Assembly (NCBI GenBank): GCA_916700875.1
Contig: CAKAKS010000031.1
Span: forward strand, 4,406,477-4,470,476
DNA from: Sebastes aleutianus
Taxonomy: Eukaryota > Chordata > Actinopteri > Perciformes > Sebastidae
DNA: 64,000 nucleotides
Direction: 5' to 3'
The notes under the pieces: generated by a model
Databases searched by the model: none
What the model was told of the DNA's origin: nothing
What the model saw: only the letters and a program-made list of their open reading frames with translations
Program-made: the position numbers and the translations under genes
Shown: positions 36,689 through 49,690 of the stretch, one piece after another
How positions within the stretch are numbered: position 1 is the stretch's first letter
Layout of the letters: each line of letters starts with the position of its first letter

Positions 36689-37307
36689 AGTGGCAGTAGG
36701 CAGTATATTTTTGGCATCATTGGGCAAAAATTCCATATTAACCTTTCAGCATATTATAATTCAAGTGTTCTGAGAGAAAATTTGACTTCTGCACCTCCTC
36801 ATGGCTCTGTTTTCAGGCTTTAGAAAATATAGCCTGTGACGGAAGACTTTGGCCAATCACAGGTCATTTTAGAGAGAGAGAGCGTTCCTATTGGCTGTGC
36901 TCCAGCTGGTGGGCGGTGCTTGGTATTACCTCAACAGATCTCAACATGGCTGCCGGGTCGCAAACTTAATCATTTTACAGCTAAACAGTACACTACAAGA
37001 TGATTCTGAAAACATTCAAGACGAGAAATAGACATTATAGTAACAGAATATTGATTCATATTTGATCAGCGCTTCCTAGTTTGACCGTTTGATCGGAGTT
37101 TGTGAGTGATTGACAGCTGCTCAGAGAGGGCAGACTCCAGATCAGCTCTGATTGGTTGTTTTCCTCCGGTCTGTAAAATCTTGTAGATGCCATTAGGAGC
37201 ACCGGAGGACACCGGAGGACACAGAGGCACAATTTTGTTTTTTTCAGATTACCTGTCTCATGTACTACTGTCAGGATATAGTGACCGTTTTATAAAATAA
37301 CTTTTTG
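36689..37307 (+). mobile_element. R2 TTAA element, forward, right end worn
   Basis: TTAA (36685-36688), then AGTGGCAGTAGGCAGTATAT. Contains uninterrupted ACAGCTAAACAGTACACTAC, the empty site for the insertion in the copy at 1371. Two adjacent CACCGGAGGACA units sit near 37200. The right terminus is lost after AACTTTTTGTAA. Confidence 0.8.
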
Positions 37308-37324
37308 TAATGTAAGCCTTACAC

Positions 37325-38420
37325 AAAACAGGGGGTTTTCACCCAGGAGACTGGGGTTCACATCCCGTCTGAAACCAACAATGTGTAGCTGCCTTTGTGC
37401 TCCGAAACCTTAAGATTCACTTTTGATATGTAGTTATTTTAAGCCAAAACACAATGTTTTCCCTAAACTTTATGGCCCGACCACACAGCGAACGTCAGCC
37501 GCGCATGGCGGCTGGAACCTGTTGTTTTTTTATTTCAGCGACCATGTTAACAGGTTAGAGCAGCCACACAGCCCAAGTGAGCAGGTCTCGCCTACCGCGA
37601 GTCGTGCACAGTTCACAGCAGCAACAGATAGTGAAAGTAAACTTTTGACAATATATTGACATCATACAAGCAACATTATTACAATTTTGATGTTTAGACA
37701 TCTGTAGAATATGTCACAGGCAGTGAAAGTGATCTATTGACTGTATATTAACATCATATCAGCAACATTACTACACTTTCAATGTCTGTGGCTGTACAAT
37801 ATGTCAGGGACATGAAATAAAGTTATTATTATTTTTAAATCAAAACTTCCTGCTTTCATTTAAAAATAAAAGCCCTCAGCGTTTGTTTTTCTCTGGAAAG
37901 AATTCCTTAATTTATTAACACAAGGCTTTTATTCTGAAATATTTGCAGGACAGTGTTGTAGAACATGCAGTGACTTGCAGGGCTCCAGGATTGAATAAAG
38001 TAAGGGGTTTTAATTGTGGATTATTACTATTATTTACAAATTACCACACGGTTCTTAACCTGTTTCTGTCTAAAATAAATATAAATGATATTTATGAATG
38101 AAATGAAAAGCCATTATGAAAGGCAAACTATATGTGGAAAGAAAGGGCTGGCAGCAGCAGCTGCAGCAGCAGCTGCAGCAGCAGAAACGTTGCCAGTGTG
38201 GATGCCACACGCGTGAAACACGCAGCCGCCACACGCTGCTGACGTTCATTGTGTGGACAGAGCGTAAGTGGTTTTGTTGTCTAAACCTAAAGAAGTTGTA
38301 GTTCTGCTCCCTAAATCTATAGAAGCCTTTTTGTTTGTGTTCAGAACGTAATGTTTCATTCAGTTTTACAACTTGTTATAACGTGTTACTTTTAAGTTTT
38401 GCTTTCACTTTTACAACTTG
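37325..38420. mobile_element. R7-like DNA interrupted by an element with about 40-bp inverted ends
   Basis: An inner element at about 37478-38258 begins CGACCACACAGCGAACGTCA and ends with the complement of a closely similar sequence (GCTGACGTTCATTGTGTGG). It contains a duplicated motif (TTGACATCATACAAGCAACA / TTAACATCATATCAGCAACA) and an imperfect CAG array at 38151-38183. Flanks at 37325-37475 and 38262-38320 read as one R7-like sequence (CCTAAAC...GTCTAAACCTAAAGAAG). Confidence 0.6.
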
Positions 38421-40050
38421 GTAGGCCCCTGACGACCCACATCTGTGGTGCTTATAGCGACCGATAACACCTATTTAATGACCCAATAACAGTCAAATCG
38501 GGTGCAGCGATAGACTGACTTGCATAAATTTGGGTTCTGATAAATTAATTCACACATAATAACACAAAGATTACTCACAAAAGTTTCCTTTTGTCAGGAT
38601 TTTATGGCAGTTCCATGTAGCCATTTCTGTCTTTTTCTGCACCGTCTGTATTCTGAGGCTGAGAAAGTCTTTTTCAGACAGCTGTCTAAAGCACTACCAG
38701 TGAGGGAATGAAGACAATTTGACTTTTAGAGGGTGTAATTGCAGACAGTGTTATGCACATCTCCTTTTTTTCTGTGTGTGTGATTCAGTTGAAATATCAG
38801 AATGTCGTGTGTGTCATCTCCCAGCCTACTGGAGCCATTTCTGATGAGCCAAGATGAGCCGTGACCAGTACATTTTGTCAGCTTTTTCAACAGTTTTTTC
38901 CATCTCAATTTGTGTGTTTCTAAAAATGTCCTTTTGGAAACGCATTCACCACATTGCTTTATCTATCCCTTACTCAGCCTATTTGTCTTTTCTGCCTGTT
39001 CTCGTCATTTTCTTCCACTGTTTGTTGTTTTTTTCCTTTTCTGTTTTTAACTCTACTCATCACTGGACTGAATTCTCCCAGTCTACACTGTACAGACAGA
39101 TTATCCATATTTTCATCACTCTAAATAAGTAGTTTCTGATTATTTTTAACCAAATGTTGAACAAAAATCCTTTACGTATAATGCCTTTTGGAAATGAATA
39201 CACTTATAAAAACCTTAATCTAGACTAGCTATTTTAATTGCTTATGAATTAAATAAGGGGATCATATTAGTATGCAGCGCCATGTGAGTTATAACAAGGA
39301 TGCAATAATAGAAAACCCACTCCATTTCATTATTCTAATTAAACTTTTAATCATGCCTTTTTCTTTCCCACTTTTCTTTTTTGCGCTCCAAAACCTCAGC
39401 ACTTTCCCTTACCTTGAGGCACAAGTGTAACTGCAAAACTTTGTTAGAAAATATATACAAGAAAATGATTACAAACCTGTAACCAAACACTTTTTACTGC
39501 TTTTTGAGTGAATTGCTTTGGTGGGATTAGTTTTTTAGAACGGTCTGAGACAGCATTCTGGTTTAAATTAACAAGCTAGCAAATTTAGTTGTGGTCACAT
39601 TTCTCCTGGAGACACTTTCTCTCAGAAATGTTTTTTTTTTTCCTCTCCTTCTCCCCCCTGTGGTCCGCTCTTTGTGAGCTGGTGGGGCTGTGAGCTACAG
39701 ATAACACATTGCGGATATGACACTCTCTGGATATTCCCTCTGCTTTCACTTAGATTTAGATTAGAATGCTGTAGTCGAGTCTCACCTCAAGGGAGCTACC
39801 TATCAAAGCCAAAACTCAGTCCTCTTCTCTCCCACAGTTTTGCTTTGTAAAGTGTTTGGCAAATTAACCAAAACCATGTGCTTCCCCCCTGACAATCATC
39901 AGAATTAGAGATGGCACTTTTTTCACATTAGATTTCATGCATTACTTAGCAAAGCTTTAATCTATCTTTCTATTTGCATTCTTTAAACTTAATATGACTG
40001 TGGAGGTTTCAGTTTCACATTTTGGCATGTTTAGCGCAAGAGTTCATAGG
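38421..40050. other. Unique intronic DNA
   Basis: AT-rich with many T runs. No exon or repeated family recognised. Confidence 0.5.
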
Positions 40051-40060
40051 GTAGAGCCGG

Positions 40061-40972
40061 TACGAAAATAATGCGGGATGAAAGTAACCTATGTCGGGGA
40101 CAGTGCCTGTGGAATGGCAGAACGGGGTGTTGGTTCCCATTTTTAAAAAGGGGGACCGGAGGGTGTGCTCCAATTATCGGGGTATCATACTGCTCAGCCT
40201 CCCCGGGAAGGTTTATTCTAGGGCGCTGGAAAGGAGGCTCCGACCGATTGTCAAACCTTAGATCCAGGAGGAACAATGCGGATTCCGACCTGGCCGTTGA
40301 ACGGTGGATTGCTTCCTCCGGGTGGGGCGTGAGTCTTTGCCCCAAGCGAGGGAGTTTAAGTATCTCTGGGTCTCGTTCACGAGTGAGGGAAAAAAGGAGC
40401 GGTAGATGGACAGGCGGTTCAGTTATGCGGGCGCTGTTCCGGAACGTTGTGGTGAAAAGGGAGCTGAGCCGGAAGGCAAAGCTCTCGATTTACCAGTCCA
40501 TCTACGTTCCAACCCTCACCTATGGTCATGAGCTTTGGGTAATGACCGAAAGAATGAGATCGCGGATACAAGCGGCCCAAATGAGCTTCCTCCGTAGGGT
40601 GGCTGGGCTAAGCCTTAGAGATAGGTTGAGGAGTTCAGACATCCGGAGGGAGCTCGCAGTAGAGCTGCTGCTCCTTCGCGTCGAAAGGGGCCAGCTGAGC
40701 TGGTTCGGGCATCTGATTAGGATGCCTCCTGGACGCCTCCCTTTGGAGGTTTTCCAGGCACGTCCAACTGGTAATAGGCCCCGGGGTAGACCCAGAACAC
40801 GCTGGAGAGATTATATATCTCGTAGAGCCTGGCAACGCCTCGGGGTCCCCTAGGAAGAGCTGGAAAAACGTTGCTGGGAAGAGGGACATCTGGAATTCCC
40901 TGCTTAGCCTGCTGCCCTCGCGACCTGTCCCCGGATAAGTGGAAAAAAATGGATGGATGGATGGATGGATGA
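40061..40972 (+). pseudogene. Rex3/RTE-like LINE reverse transcriptase remnant
   Basis: Two pieces of one ORF2. From 40106, one frame shows WQNGVLVPIFKKGDRR and NYRGIILL, i.e. RT domain with a stop (TAG near 40259) and CGFRPGR before a second stop. The long frame to 40853 gives RKAKLSIYQSIYVPTLTYGH, FLRRVAGLSLRDRLR, GQLSWFGHLIRMPPGRLPLE and RPRGRPRTRWRDYISR, the C-terminal region of fish RTE-type elements. Between them the catalytic core including YxDD is deleted. The 3' end has (ATGG)n at 40950-40970, the tail type known for Rex3. Dead copy, not a host gene. Confidence 0.85.
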
Positions 40973-41552
40973 AGATACTGGCATCATATGAAAGTAGACC
41001 ACTAGCTTGTCACGAAGGAGGCTAATTAACGCTCCAAACTTAGGCTAAATTGTGGCGAGGAAAAACAGTCATGGCCATTTTCGAAGGGGTCCCTTGACCT
41101 CTGACCTCAAGATATGTGAATGAAAATGGGTTCTATGGGTACCCACGAGTCTCCCCTTTACAGACATGCCCACTTCATGATAATCATATGCAGTTTGGGG
41201 CAAGTCATAGTCAAGTCAGCACACTGACACACTGACAGCTGTTGTTGCCTGTTGAGCTTGAGCTTGCCATGTTATGACTTGAGCATATTTTTATGCTAAA
41301 TGCAGTACCTGTGAGGGTTTCTGGACAATATTTGTCATTGTTTTGTGTTAGTAATTGATTTCCAACAATAAATATATACATACATTTGCATACAGCACTA
41401 TTTGCCCACTCCCATGTTGATAAGAGTATTAAATATTTGACAAATTGCCCTTTAAGGTACATTTTGAACAGATAAAAAATGTGTGGTTAATTTGTTATTA
41501 ATCATGATTAATCATGGCGCGGTTAAATATTTTAATCGATCGACAGCCTTAG
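40970..41552 (+). mobile_element. R3 copy, 5'-truncated at the LINE tail
   Basis: Starts inside R3 at GAAGATACTGGCATCATATG directly after the (ATGG)n tail and runs to TTTTAATCGATCGACAGCCTTA. Its missing 5' part is not found left of the LINE. Confidence 0.82.
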
Positions 41553-43469
41553 ACATAATATGTTTGCAATCACATATTAACAAGGACATTATCAGATAGG
41601 GTTAATAAAAATAAAAATAAACAATTTTATACAAATTTATACTGTCAAAGTCAAATTATACCGAAGCAGTTCCACATTTGTACAAAATAACAGCAGATAT
41701 TGATAGAACACACATGTGAGTTGTTGATCACGGCAAAAATGTGTTTCTGTCTGTAACATTATCTGTTAAAATGGCCTTTTATCTGAAAAGTGTTACTTTC
41801 GTATCGCCACTCCCCACCCCTACTATCTGCACAGCTTTATTGGCAGCTAAACACAGTACAAGAGGGCATCAGGATACGGCATGTTATTAGCAGAGACTAT
41901 TTGTGGACATGCAAGAGGAATTCATTGATCCCGGCCCAGTCTTCCTCTGTCACCTAACACAAATTACAGTCTAACCTTGCACACATTCATGTCTCTGAAC
42001 ATGATGTAATCGACCTACTTTGTATTACAAATTATCCGCTGGGCCAAAGGCCTGTTATGTATAAGTAGCAAAAGCCATAAATGTGAACCTCCACTCTTAC
42101 ATTTGTTATGGATTTTGTGATTCACTGGAACAAAGACGTTTTGTTTTTTTTAATAACTCTTTTTTTTGTTTATCCTGTTAAATTCAATCTCAATGAAAGA
42201 TCCACACTATTTAGCTTTTACCACAATTGGGATTTAAATACACTTTTGTTCCCTACCACATTAATTTGTTCACTGTTTGTTTGTCCTCTCTCCGGGCTTA
42301 AAGCTTAGAAACCTGATGATATTGGTTTTGGCTGGATTCTCACTTTCTGCCTCCGCTGGGACGTGCAAGTAAAAAATAGCTTATTGAGGTGTGAGAATTA
42401 AATGAAAGAGGGAAATTAGCATGTGGTAGACAAACGGTCAGGATTTCCATTGTTTACTTAAACTCTTATTATACAGTATGCGTTTCAGGTGGCAGGGAGG
42501 AATTATTTTATTGTCTCCTGATACCCTAATTCCTTCCATCTGGTAGTGTTTATCATTGATTATCTCATTTGAATTTGTGGTATTTTTTTAAATAGCAAAA
42601 CAGCAGGGGCTTTTAGTATGTTAGGGAAAAGATTGGAATATTATTTGTGTGATTTGATAGCCAACACAAATAAAGAAAAGTACTGGGGATTGAAAATAGC
42701 AAATTGGTTACATATATTAACCGGGGCCAAAGAAAGATAAAAGGCCCTGGAACCTGCTCAAGCCATTACCTTGCACCTCCAATATGGCTGTCATAAATTA
42801 GCACCAAAACAAAAGCAAAACTAATTTGCTTCTTTCAATCCCCGGCACACGCTTTCTCTCTTTTCTCTTTCTCCGGTTTCTTCAACAGCCTATCTTGGAA
42901 GAGCCATGAGCCTATCTTGGAAGATTTATGAATATGTTAGAATAGCCTGAGCCAACAGTTTTCAAAGTGGTGAAGTGAAAATAAATTAAACTGGCCCTGT
43001 AGGCAAGTCGTGCGGAGAGTGATGAATTAGATACTCATTGCTCTGTCGCTCGATGCCTGTCCCTCTTTTGGAGCGAAAAACGCTGCAAACATTACGGCGA
43101 AGACAAACAAACATACAAATCAATTAAGTTGTTTTTGATGACAGACTCGTCGGAAAAATTGATTCGGAGGCTAAAGTATGTCAGTAAACACAATGTCACC
43201 AGAGAATAACTTACTGAAAGAAAAATCTTTAGTGCAAAACATGGAGAGAAAATGTTGGACGAGCCCAACGATAAACACACACGGAGGCATTTTCATCATC
43301 TTCTCTTTCGCTCTGTTGCACTTTCTCTGTACACACACTCGGGTTTACTTTAACTATTTATCTTTTTTTTCTTTCTGAAGCTTGGACACACCACAAAACC
43401 CCCAGAAAATATGTATTGGTTTTATGATACTGATCCCACAGTTAAAAAGTTTCTTCTATGTTATTTTAA
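41553..43469. other. Unique intronic DNA
   Basis: No repeats recognised. 42700-43180 is comparatively complex sequence and a candidate for non-coding conservation, unverified. Confidence 0.45.
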
Positions 43470-43473
43470 CTAA

Positions 43474-44004
43474 AGCTGCAGCGGGGAGAAATGGAGCAAA
43501 TATGATTTAAAAAGAAGTTATTTTTATAGTGATTTGTTTTTAGTAGTGCATGAGACAGATCGGGAAAAATAATCATGTGATGGCCTCTGGTGTCCTCTTG
43601 TGATCCTAATGGCATCTGCAAGATTTCACAGACCAGAGGAAAACAACCAATCGGAGTCGAGTTGGAGTCTCTGAGCAGCTGTCAATCACTCGCAAACTCC
43701 GATCAAACGGTCAAACTAGGCAGCGCTGATCAAATATGAATCAATATTCTGTTACTGTAATACCTATTTCTCGCATAAAATGTTTTCAGAAACATCTTGT
43801 AGTGTACTGTTTAGCTGTAAAATGAGAAAAGTTTGTTTGCAGCCATGTTGAGATCAGTTTAGGAAATACCAAGCACCGCCCACCAGCCGGAGCACAGCCA
43901 ATAGGAACGCTAGTTGTCCCTCAGAACACTTGAATTACAATATGCTGAAATGTCATTATGGAATTTTTGCCCAATCATACCAAAAACATTCTGCCTATCT
44001 ATAT
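43474..44004 (-). mobile_element. R2 TTAA element, antisense, internally shortened
   Basis: AGCTGCAGCGGGGAGAAATG to CATTCTGCCTATCTATAT, then TTAA (44005-44008). 531 bp. The segment between CAATAGGAACGCT and CCCTCAGAACACTTGAATTA lacks about 70 bp present in the 13010 copy. Confidence 0.8.
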
Positions 44005-44606
44005 TTAATGTTACAGTAATGGTCTGAGGTATTGACCCCATGCATCACAACCGTTTCCTTTATGAAAACATGCATCCCTTTTTTGCCCAGAGAACTGATA
44101 ACGCATGGTCATTTCCATCAAGATGGATGGCTGCACACATTTTTTCCACTTCTCTCTAACATTCTGAAAACCCAGTATACCTGATGAAATCTTTCCATGT
44201 TGACCTGGAGGTCAGCTTTCAATTGGTAGTGGTCAATCAAGACTGAGTTTCCATTTGGGCCAGCATGACCATAAATCTCCTTTTCCCACTCACTCTTGCC
44301 AGCTGCAGGCTGCCATTTTAGCAAGTGCCACGGTTTTCCACTCGGCCTTTTTTCTCTCTCTGACAGACTATGTTTCATCTATTGATTGGGGGGGGTTTTC
44401 TTTACTTTATTCTTCTTCTTTTATTTAGAAGGGCCAATGCAGTATTGAACTGTTTCTCTAAACACTTTGTGTAGCGCATTACTTAAATCAATGTTAAGAA
44501 TGTGTGCACAAAAGGTGTTGCATTGTAATTGAAAAGTTATTATAACTGATAATACTTCTATTATTACGCCATTATTAAAACATATTATATATTTACCACT
44601 AATTAA

Positions 44607-45249
44607 AGCACCAGTATGTTGGATTTAGTGGCATCTAGTGGTGAGGTTGCAGATTGGAACCAACTGAGTACCATGTCGTAGAACTACGGTGGCCTTCAGG
44701 TAACGTAAAAACGTGAAAGGCTCTCTCTAGAGCCAGTATTTGGTTTGTCCATTCTGGGCTACTGTAGAAACATGTTCGAGCAACATGGCGATTTCTGTGA
44801 AGAGGACCGACTCCCTGTGTAGATATGAAGGGTTCATTCTAAGCTAATGAAAACACAACTATTCTTAGTTTCAGGTGGTTATACACTAATGGAAATATAG
44901 TTCTGAATATTAAAAGTAAGGGATAACGTACAGCAAGCCGGTCATTATTGTGAAATAAACCACAATGCGAAGAGGAAGGTTTATTTCACAACAACGACTT
45001 GCTCGCTGTACATTATCCCGCTTATTACACGGCTACTTAATTAAGAAATCAATGATTTGACACAAAACGGTCCACCAGAGTTCGACAATAGAACTGCGCC
45101 CATAGCAACGGTCTGTTATACATAGCAATGGTCTGCTATAAAGAAATAACAGACCATAGAACGCTGTGATTGACCAATCAGAATCGAGTATTCAACAAAG
45201 ACGTGTAATAAAATAATATAAATCCCCCTAAATCCCACACACTGGTCCT
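44607..45249 (+). mobile_element. R4 element with a nested palindromic element
   Basis: TTAA (44603-44606), then AGCACCAGTATGTTGGATTT; right end CACACACTGGTCCT, then worn TTCA. R4 sequence stops near TTCTGAATATTA (44912) and resumes at AAATCCCCCTAAATCCCACA (about 45221), as in the uninterrupted copy at 54808. Confidence 0.82.
44913..45220. mobile_element. Palindrome-headed element nested in R4
   Basis: Near-perfect inverted arms: GGGATAACGTACAGCAAGCC (44920 on) against GCTCGCTGTACATTATCCC (to 45019), closing on GTGAAATAAACC / GGTTTATTTCAC. The loop is about 13 bp. Followed by ACAGACCATAGAACGCTGTG. Non-coding. Confidence 0.65.
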
Positions 45250-45350
45250 TTCAATGAATTACAGTTGACTTTTAAACTATAATTCATTTGCATTATAATG
45301 TATTTAGATTTTTTTATAATTTAATTGAATGTATTTCAAACATTAAAAAA

Positions 45351-45900
45351 ATGGGTAACACTTAATTTTACAGGTCCACAAATTTCATGGTAATTAGGTG
45401 ATAATTAGCAAGTAATCTATTTGATATTTCTTTGGAAATATGCCAAATTACACCAATATTTACCCCAAAATCTATCGAAAATTACTTTATTATAAACATT
45501 ATATAATAATTATATTCTGCTATTTCCCAATAGCTGGTAATTTGTTTAATACATTTCCAGGAAAATAATATAAAGTTAATTGATATGCTTTATTTCCATG
45601 TCTTTAAAAAAACTCCCTGAATCATTACATTAGCTACCAGGTTATATTTGTGTAGACAATAAGTCACACAATGGTGAGATTTGTGCCTGATCAGAAGTGT
45701 CTTCTATTAGTTTTCAACCTCCGATGAAAAGCAGCGCAGAGCCGCTTCTCAAGCCCTACTTTAACGATTATATGCTATTTTAGCATATAATTATTAAATT
45801 ACGTTTATAGTAAAGTCATTTTTGATACATTTTGAGGTAAATATTGGGGTCATTCGGCAGTAATTCCAAAGAAATTTCAAATAGGTTACTAAAATAGGTT
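45351..45900. repeat. R11 fold-back
   Basis: Left arm GGTAACACTTAATTTTACAG...TTATTATAAACATTATATAA; right arm is the complement (TTTATAGTAAAGTCATTTTT to CAAAGAAATTTCAAATAGGTTAC). Arms of about 130 bp, separated by about 270 bp of other sequence. Confidence 0.65.
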
Positions 45901-46221
45901 GAATATTTAAATAACAAAAAAAGGCAACCCACAAAAGATCTAGCTTGTGTACTTTGGATACAACAGTTTGGTTGTGTACAACAAATATGTGCCCCCCGAA
46001 TACAAACAGATTAACATTATTTCTGTATTTAAGCACGTTTGATGTAATTTCTGTGATAAATCTGGGCTTTTGATCTGAGACGTGTACACAGCACATCTTG
46101 ACACTTTGAGGGCAGTCGTATCTTTTAAAGCTGAAATGGAAATGTCAGCGCTTGTCATACGTCTCTCCTCCCCCCCTCTCCGGGGTTCTTGTAAAACATG
46201 TGATTCCCCACAAGAGCCGGC

Positions 46222-46268
<47 letters not shown>

Positions 46269-48933
46269 TCGTATGTGTGTGTGCAACGTGAAAGTGTGAC
46301 GCTAGTACGACATCTCAGCAGCCGAAACCCTACCGCGACTGCTGTGCGGGGTACACATGGCAGCACGTGACGGAACAGCTTGAACTGTGCGACTGAAGTG
46401 CATGAGCAGCCAAACAGCAGCCATATTTTGAAACCCAGATAATATTGAGTGTGTTTGAGCAGCGTTTTTGTTAATTCAAAACACATTTACCATGCAAATT
46501 GCAACACTTTGAGGGCATAATTCCTTAAAAGAAGAAAGAAAATTGCTAAATTGCATTCACCGTATGTGATCTTGCACACAGGAAAAAAAAGGAGAAGAAA
46601 AGTAATCACTGACGTACTTTTACTCAACTTGTGTGTCTGTGTCCAGAGTGCAGCACAACTGGCAATAACTCAGCCCCAAGGAGAGCTCATCTACCTCTCC
46701 AGACTTCCCTGCCCTCCTCAATCCAGCATTTGCTTCAACATGCAATTTCAGCAATTTCCTCTTTTCAGGAGGCAGCAGCAGCAAGCCCTGAATGCCAAGA
46801 CCATTTTTATATGTAATTTATGCTTTTTCCGGTGATTACTGCACCTCCGTCCTTGCTTGCTTTCTGTGTTAACAATACGAATAAGAGGGTTTTCTTCAAA
46901 GCTAACGTTATATAGAAGGTATTGTGCGGAAAGCATTGTGTCCCCCGCGAGTCTTTCTGTTCCACACAGATAGAGCGGTGTGCGTCACATATGCATATGC
47001 AGGCACTTGTATGTTAATATGTTCAGGAAATGGGATTTGCCACTTCTCTGTTGTTTTGCTGTTTCAAATATATGCATGCCTAAAAATGGTAAAAAATCCC
47101 CAAAACAACAGCACTCAGGGATGAAAAAAGCAATCATCCTCATTCATGCTTCACTTTGGACATAATTTGAGATGGAAATATTGATGTCCCAAACAATAAT
47201 TCCCACACACAAATACTTAAGTAAGATTGTACAACAAAAACCGTCACAACACAGGCTGCTGTCTGCAAGTGTGCCGGGGACACTTATGATAATCTGCGAT
47301 AATCTACTCAGCGCAGACACAGCAACGCATTATCCGTTTGAATGCTAAGCACGCCTCATTTAGAACTTTAAAAAATGCTAACATATTCCGAGAGCCGAGG
47401 ATAGCTCCATGTTATCCTCTGTCAGGCCCAACACACACGCTGCCAGAGACCTAAAGCCTCTTTATGTAAAGAAATGAATAGTGGATAAATAGCTACTTTA
47501 GCTGCACCTTTACTCTCGTATAGTTGTGGAAGAGCAGCTCTCTCGTGTGAAATGGGCCTACGCAGCAAATCTTAAAGCGATATGCCCCTTCTGTTTTTAA
47601 GTATCTAGGGGATCAGCAGGGCGGACTGGACTGAAGAGAATCAGGCAATCTTCCAGTTCAGAGGTCTTTGGTTTTTGTATCGTGGCTGCGACGATAACCT
47701 CCAATGGTAATTTAATGCCGCCATTCAAGTAATGCACTTTATTGCACCAGTGGATTAAGTAATGATTATTTTGCGAAATTGCGGCCACACAATGGTCAAT
47801 TAATCTTTAATGAAAGTGTAACTTATGAGGCGGAGCGTGGCATTGCAATAAGCAGGCGAACCGCTTGCCAAGGCAGTTACAAGCCTCAGTTGTGGCCCAC
47901 AGTCCTCATCTATCACCACGTTAAAAATAGAGCACTCTAGAAAGAGACATAATGAAAAAAAGGCAAAGTCACAGTTGCAGACTTCTCCGTTTTTTAGCAT
48001 TCATGGAATGTTTGGAGGCCCGTATCCTCCCCGACGAACGAGAAGGAAATATATCAGCCTCTGATGTATGCGGCGAGATTAACTGCCATTTTGAGGTGCT
48101 ATTTATTTAGAGCGAGCCAGGCATAGGGGTTGCAGGGAATTATGTGCACTGGCAGAGCATGAAGTTGGAGGTTATCAAATGGCTGCGCGGGAATTCCAAT
48201 ATTCATTTCATCAGCAGCTCTTTAAAGATGGTATAAGTGTAACTCCCTGCTCCAATATCTAGTGTTTTCCCCCAACAAATACCTGCGTCAGAGCCACATA
48301 AACTGCTTTATGGCCCAATCATTCTCAATGTGCTCACATGCTACCGCGCTAACACGGCAAAGCCAGGGAAGTCACAAAGATAAATGTTTTTACTCTGATT
48401 AGTTTCTCATTTCATTTTTGGCCCGAGGGCTCCAATTCTCTTACTCATTCCCCCGCCGCACTAACAAATGTTGATGGATTTGCTTTTATTGCATGACATC
48501 ATTTCTACACCGGAGTGGGAGGAACGAGACATGAAATTTTTTTCCAATACTTGAGTAGACGTGCTCGGTGGGAGAACGTAGAGGATAGAGCAGAAGAGGT
48601 GAAGAAGCAGGAATGAGGAGGGGTGATTGATCGAGTGAATTGGAGCCAAAGGATGATGGGGGGGGGACGAGTCAAGGGGGCATGTGCATGAGTGTGGCGG
48701 GAGTAGGAGTGAGCGTAATGAAGTAAGACAGAAGAGATGTGTACAGAGACGGAGTGCGAGGTGGCGAGAGAGAGAGACAGAGGCACGGAAAGAGAAGAGG
48801 ACAGAAACATTGAGAGGAAAAGAGAGTGGAAAACAATAGATCGCAAGAGTGATAGAGCCGAGCTGAATGTCGGCATCCCGAACGATTCCCTCTGCAATCT
48901 CCCGGTACCAACACACAATGATATCAGAAGAAA

Positions 48934-48982
<49 letters not shown>

Positions 48983-49690
48983 GATGGTAGGGTTGGGAGG
49001 TATGAGGTATAGTTAGACAGCAGAGGGAAAGAGGGAGGGCTGAGGCACTCGGTGTTATTGTGCACCCGGCCGCTGGCACCAGCACTGTCAGTAAGCAGCG
49101 TTGATCCGTGAACTTGCCATCTGGATTCTCCCACAAATCACATTAAAGTTTCAAGCCCAGGAATACATCAAGCTAAATGAATATTGGATCCAGGGGCCGC
49201 AGACAGGCCTGATGGAGAAAAAGCCCTGCGCAACCCAACGCTTTTGTGGTCAGACATGATCCATCCATCCCCCTTTACGCCCTCCATCCCCTCCCTCCTT
49301 CTGTTCCCTTCATCGCTGATGGGCAGTGGTTCTGATAAAGGTTCTATGTAGAGGAGAAGGGAACCTACTGATATCCAAAAAGAGGTACACAAGAACAGGT
49401 TGTTTAGTATAAAGAGGAGTTGAAGGTGCTGAATAGACGCAGAGGTTTACTTCGCGGTGGCCTCGTCTTTGAACTGAGATCATGATGTACAAAAATATAC
49501 TTGAACTATTAGCATCAATAAATGATATAGAGGTCAACAGTGAGGTTCGGGAAGTGAAAATACAATTCATATTCTGACTCAAGGATTTGATTATTAGCCA
49601 CAATGTAACCATCCAAAGGTAGACTTATCAAGAGCTATGAGATTGTGAAACGGTGGGATATATGTTCCTGTAGGAGTGTGTTTTATTCAC
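45901..49690. other. Long unique tract with two (GT)n arrays
   Basis: (GT)n at 46227-46265 and 48937-48981, and a purine-rich strand at 48520-48860. 47300-48350 is repeat-free and of high complexity. Large minus-strand ORFs at 48461-49134 come from the purine/CA-rich composition and are not believed. Confidence 0.55.

Noticed and set aside
40071..40853. 260-codon ORF as a host gene
   Set aside because: The C-terminal part is a fish LINE ORF2 and the N-terminal part is a shifted frame; the catalytic core is deleted.
48461..49134. Overlapping minus-strand ORFs up to 209 codons
   Set aside because: Arise from a purine-rich strand and (TG)n; the products are Ser/Leu/His-Thr low complexity.
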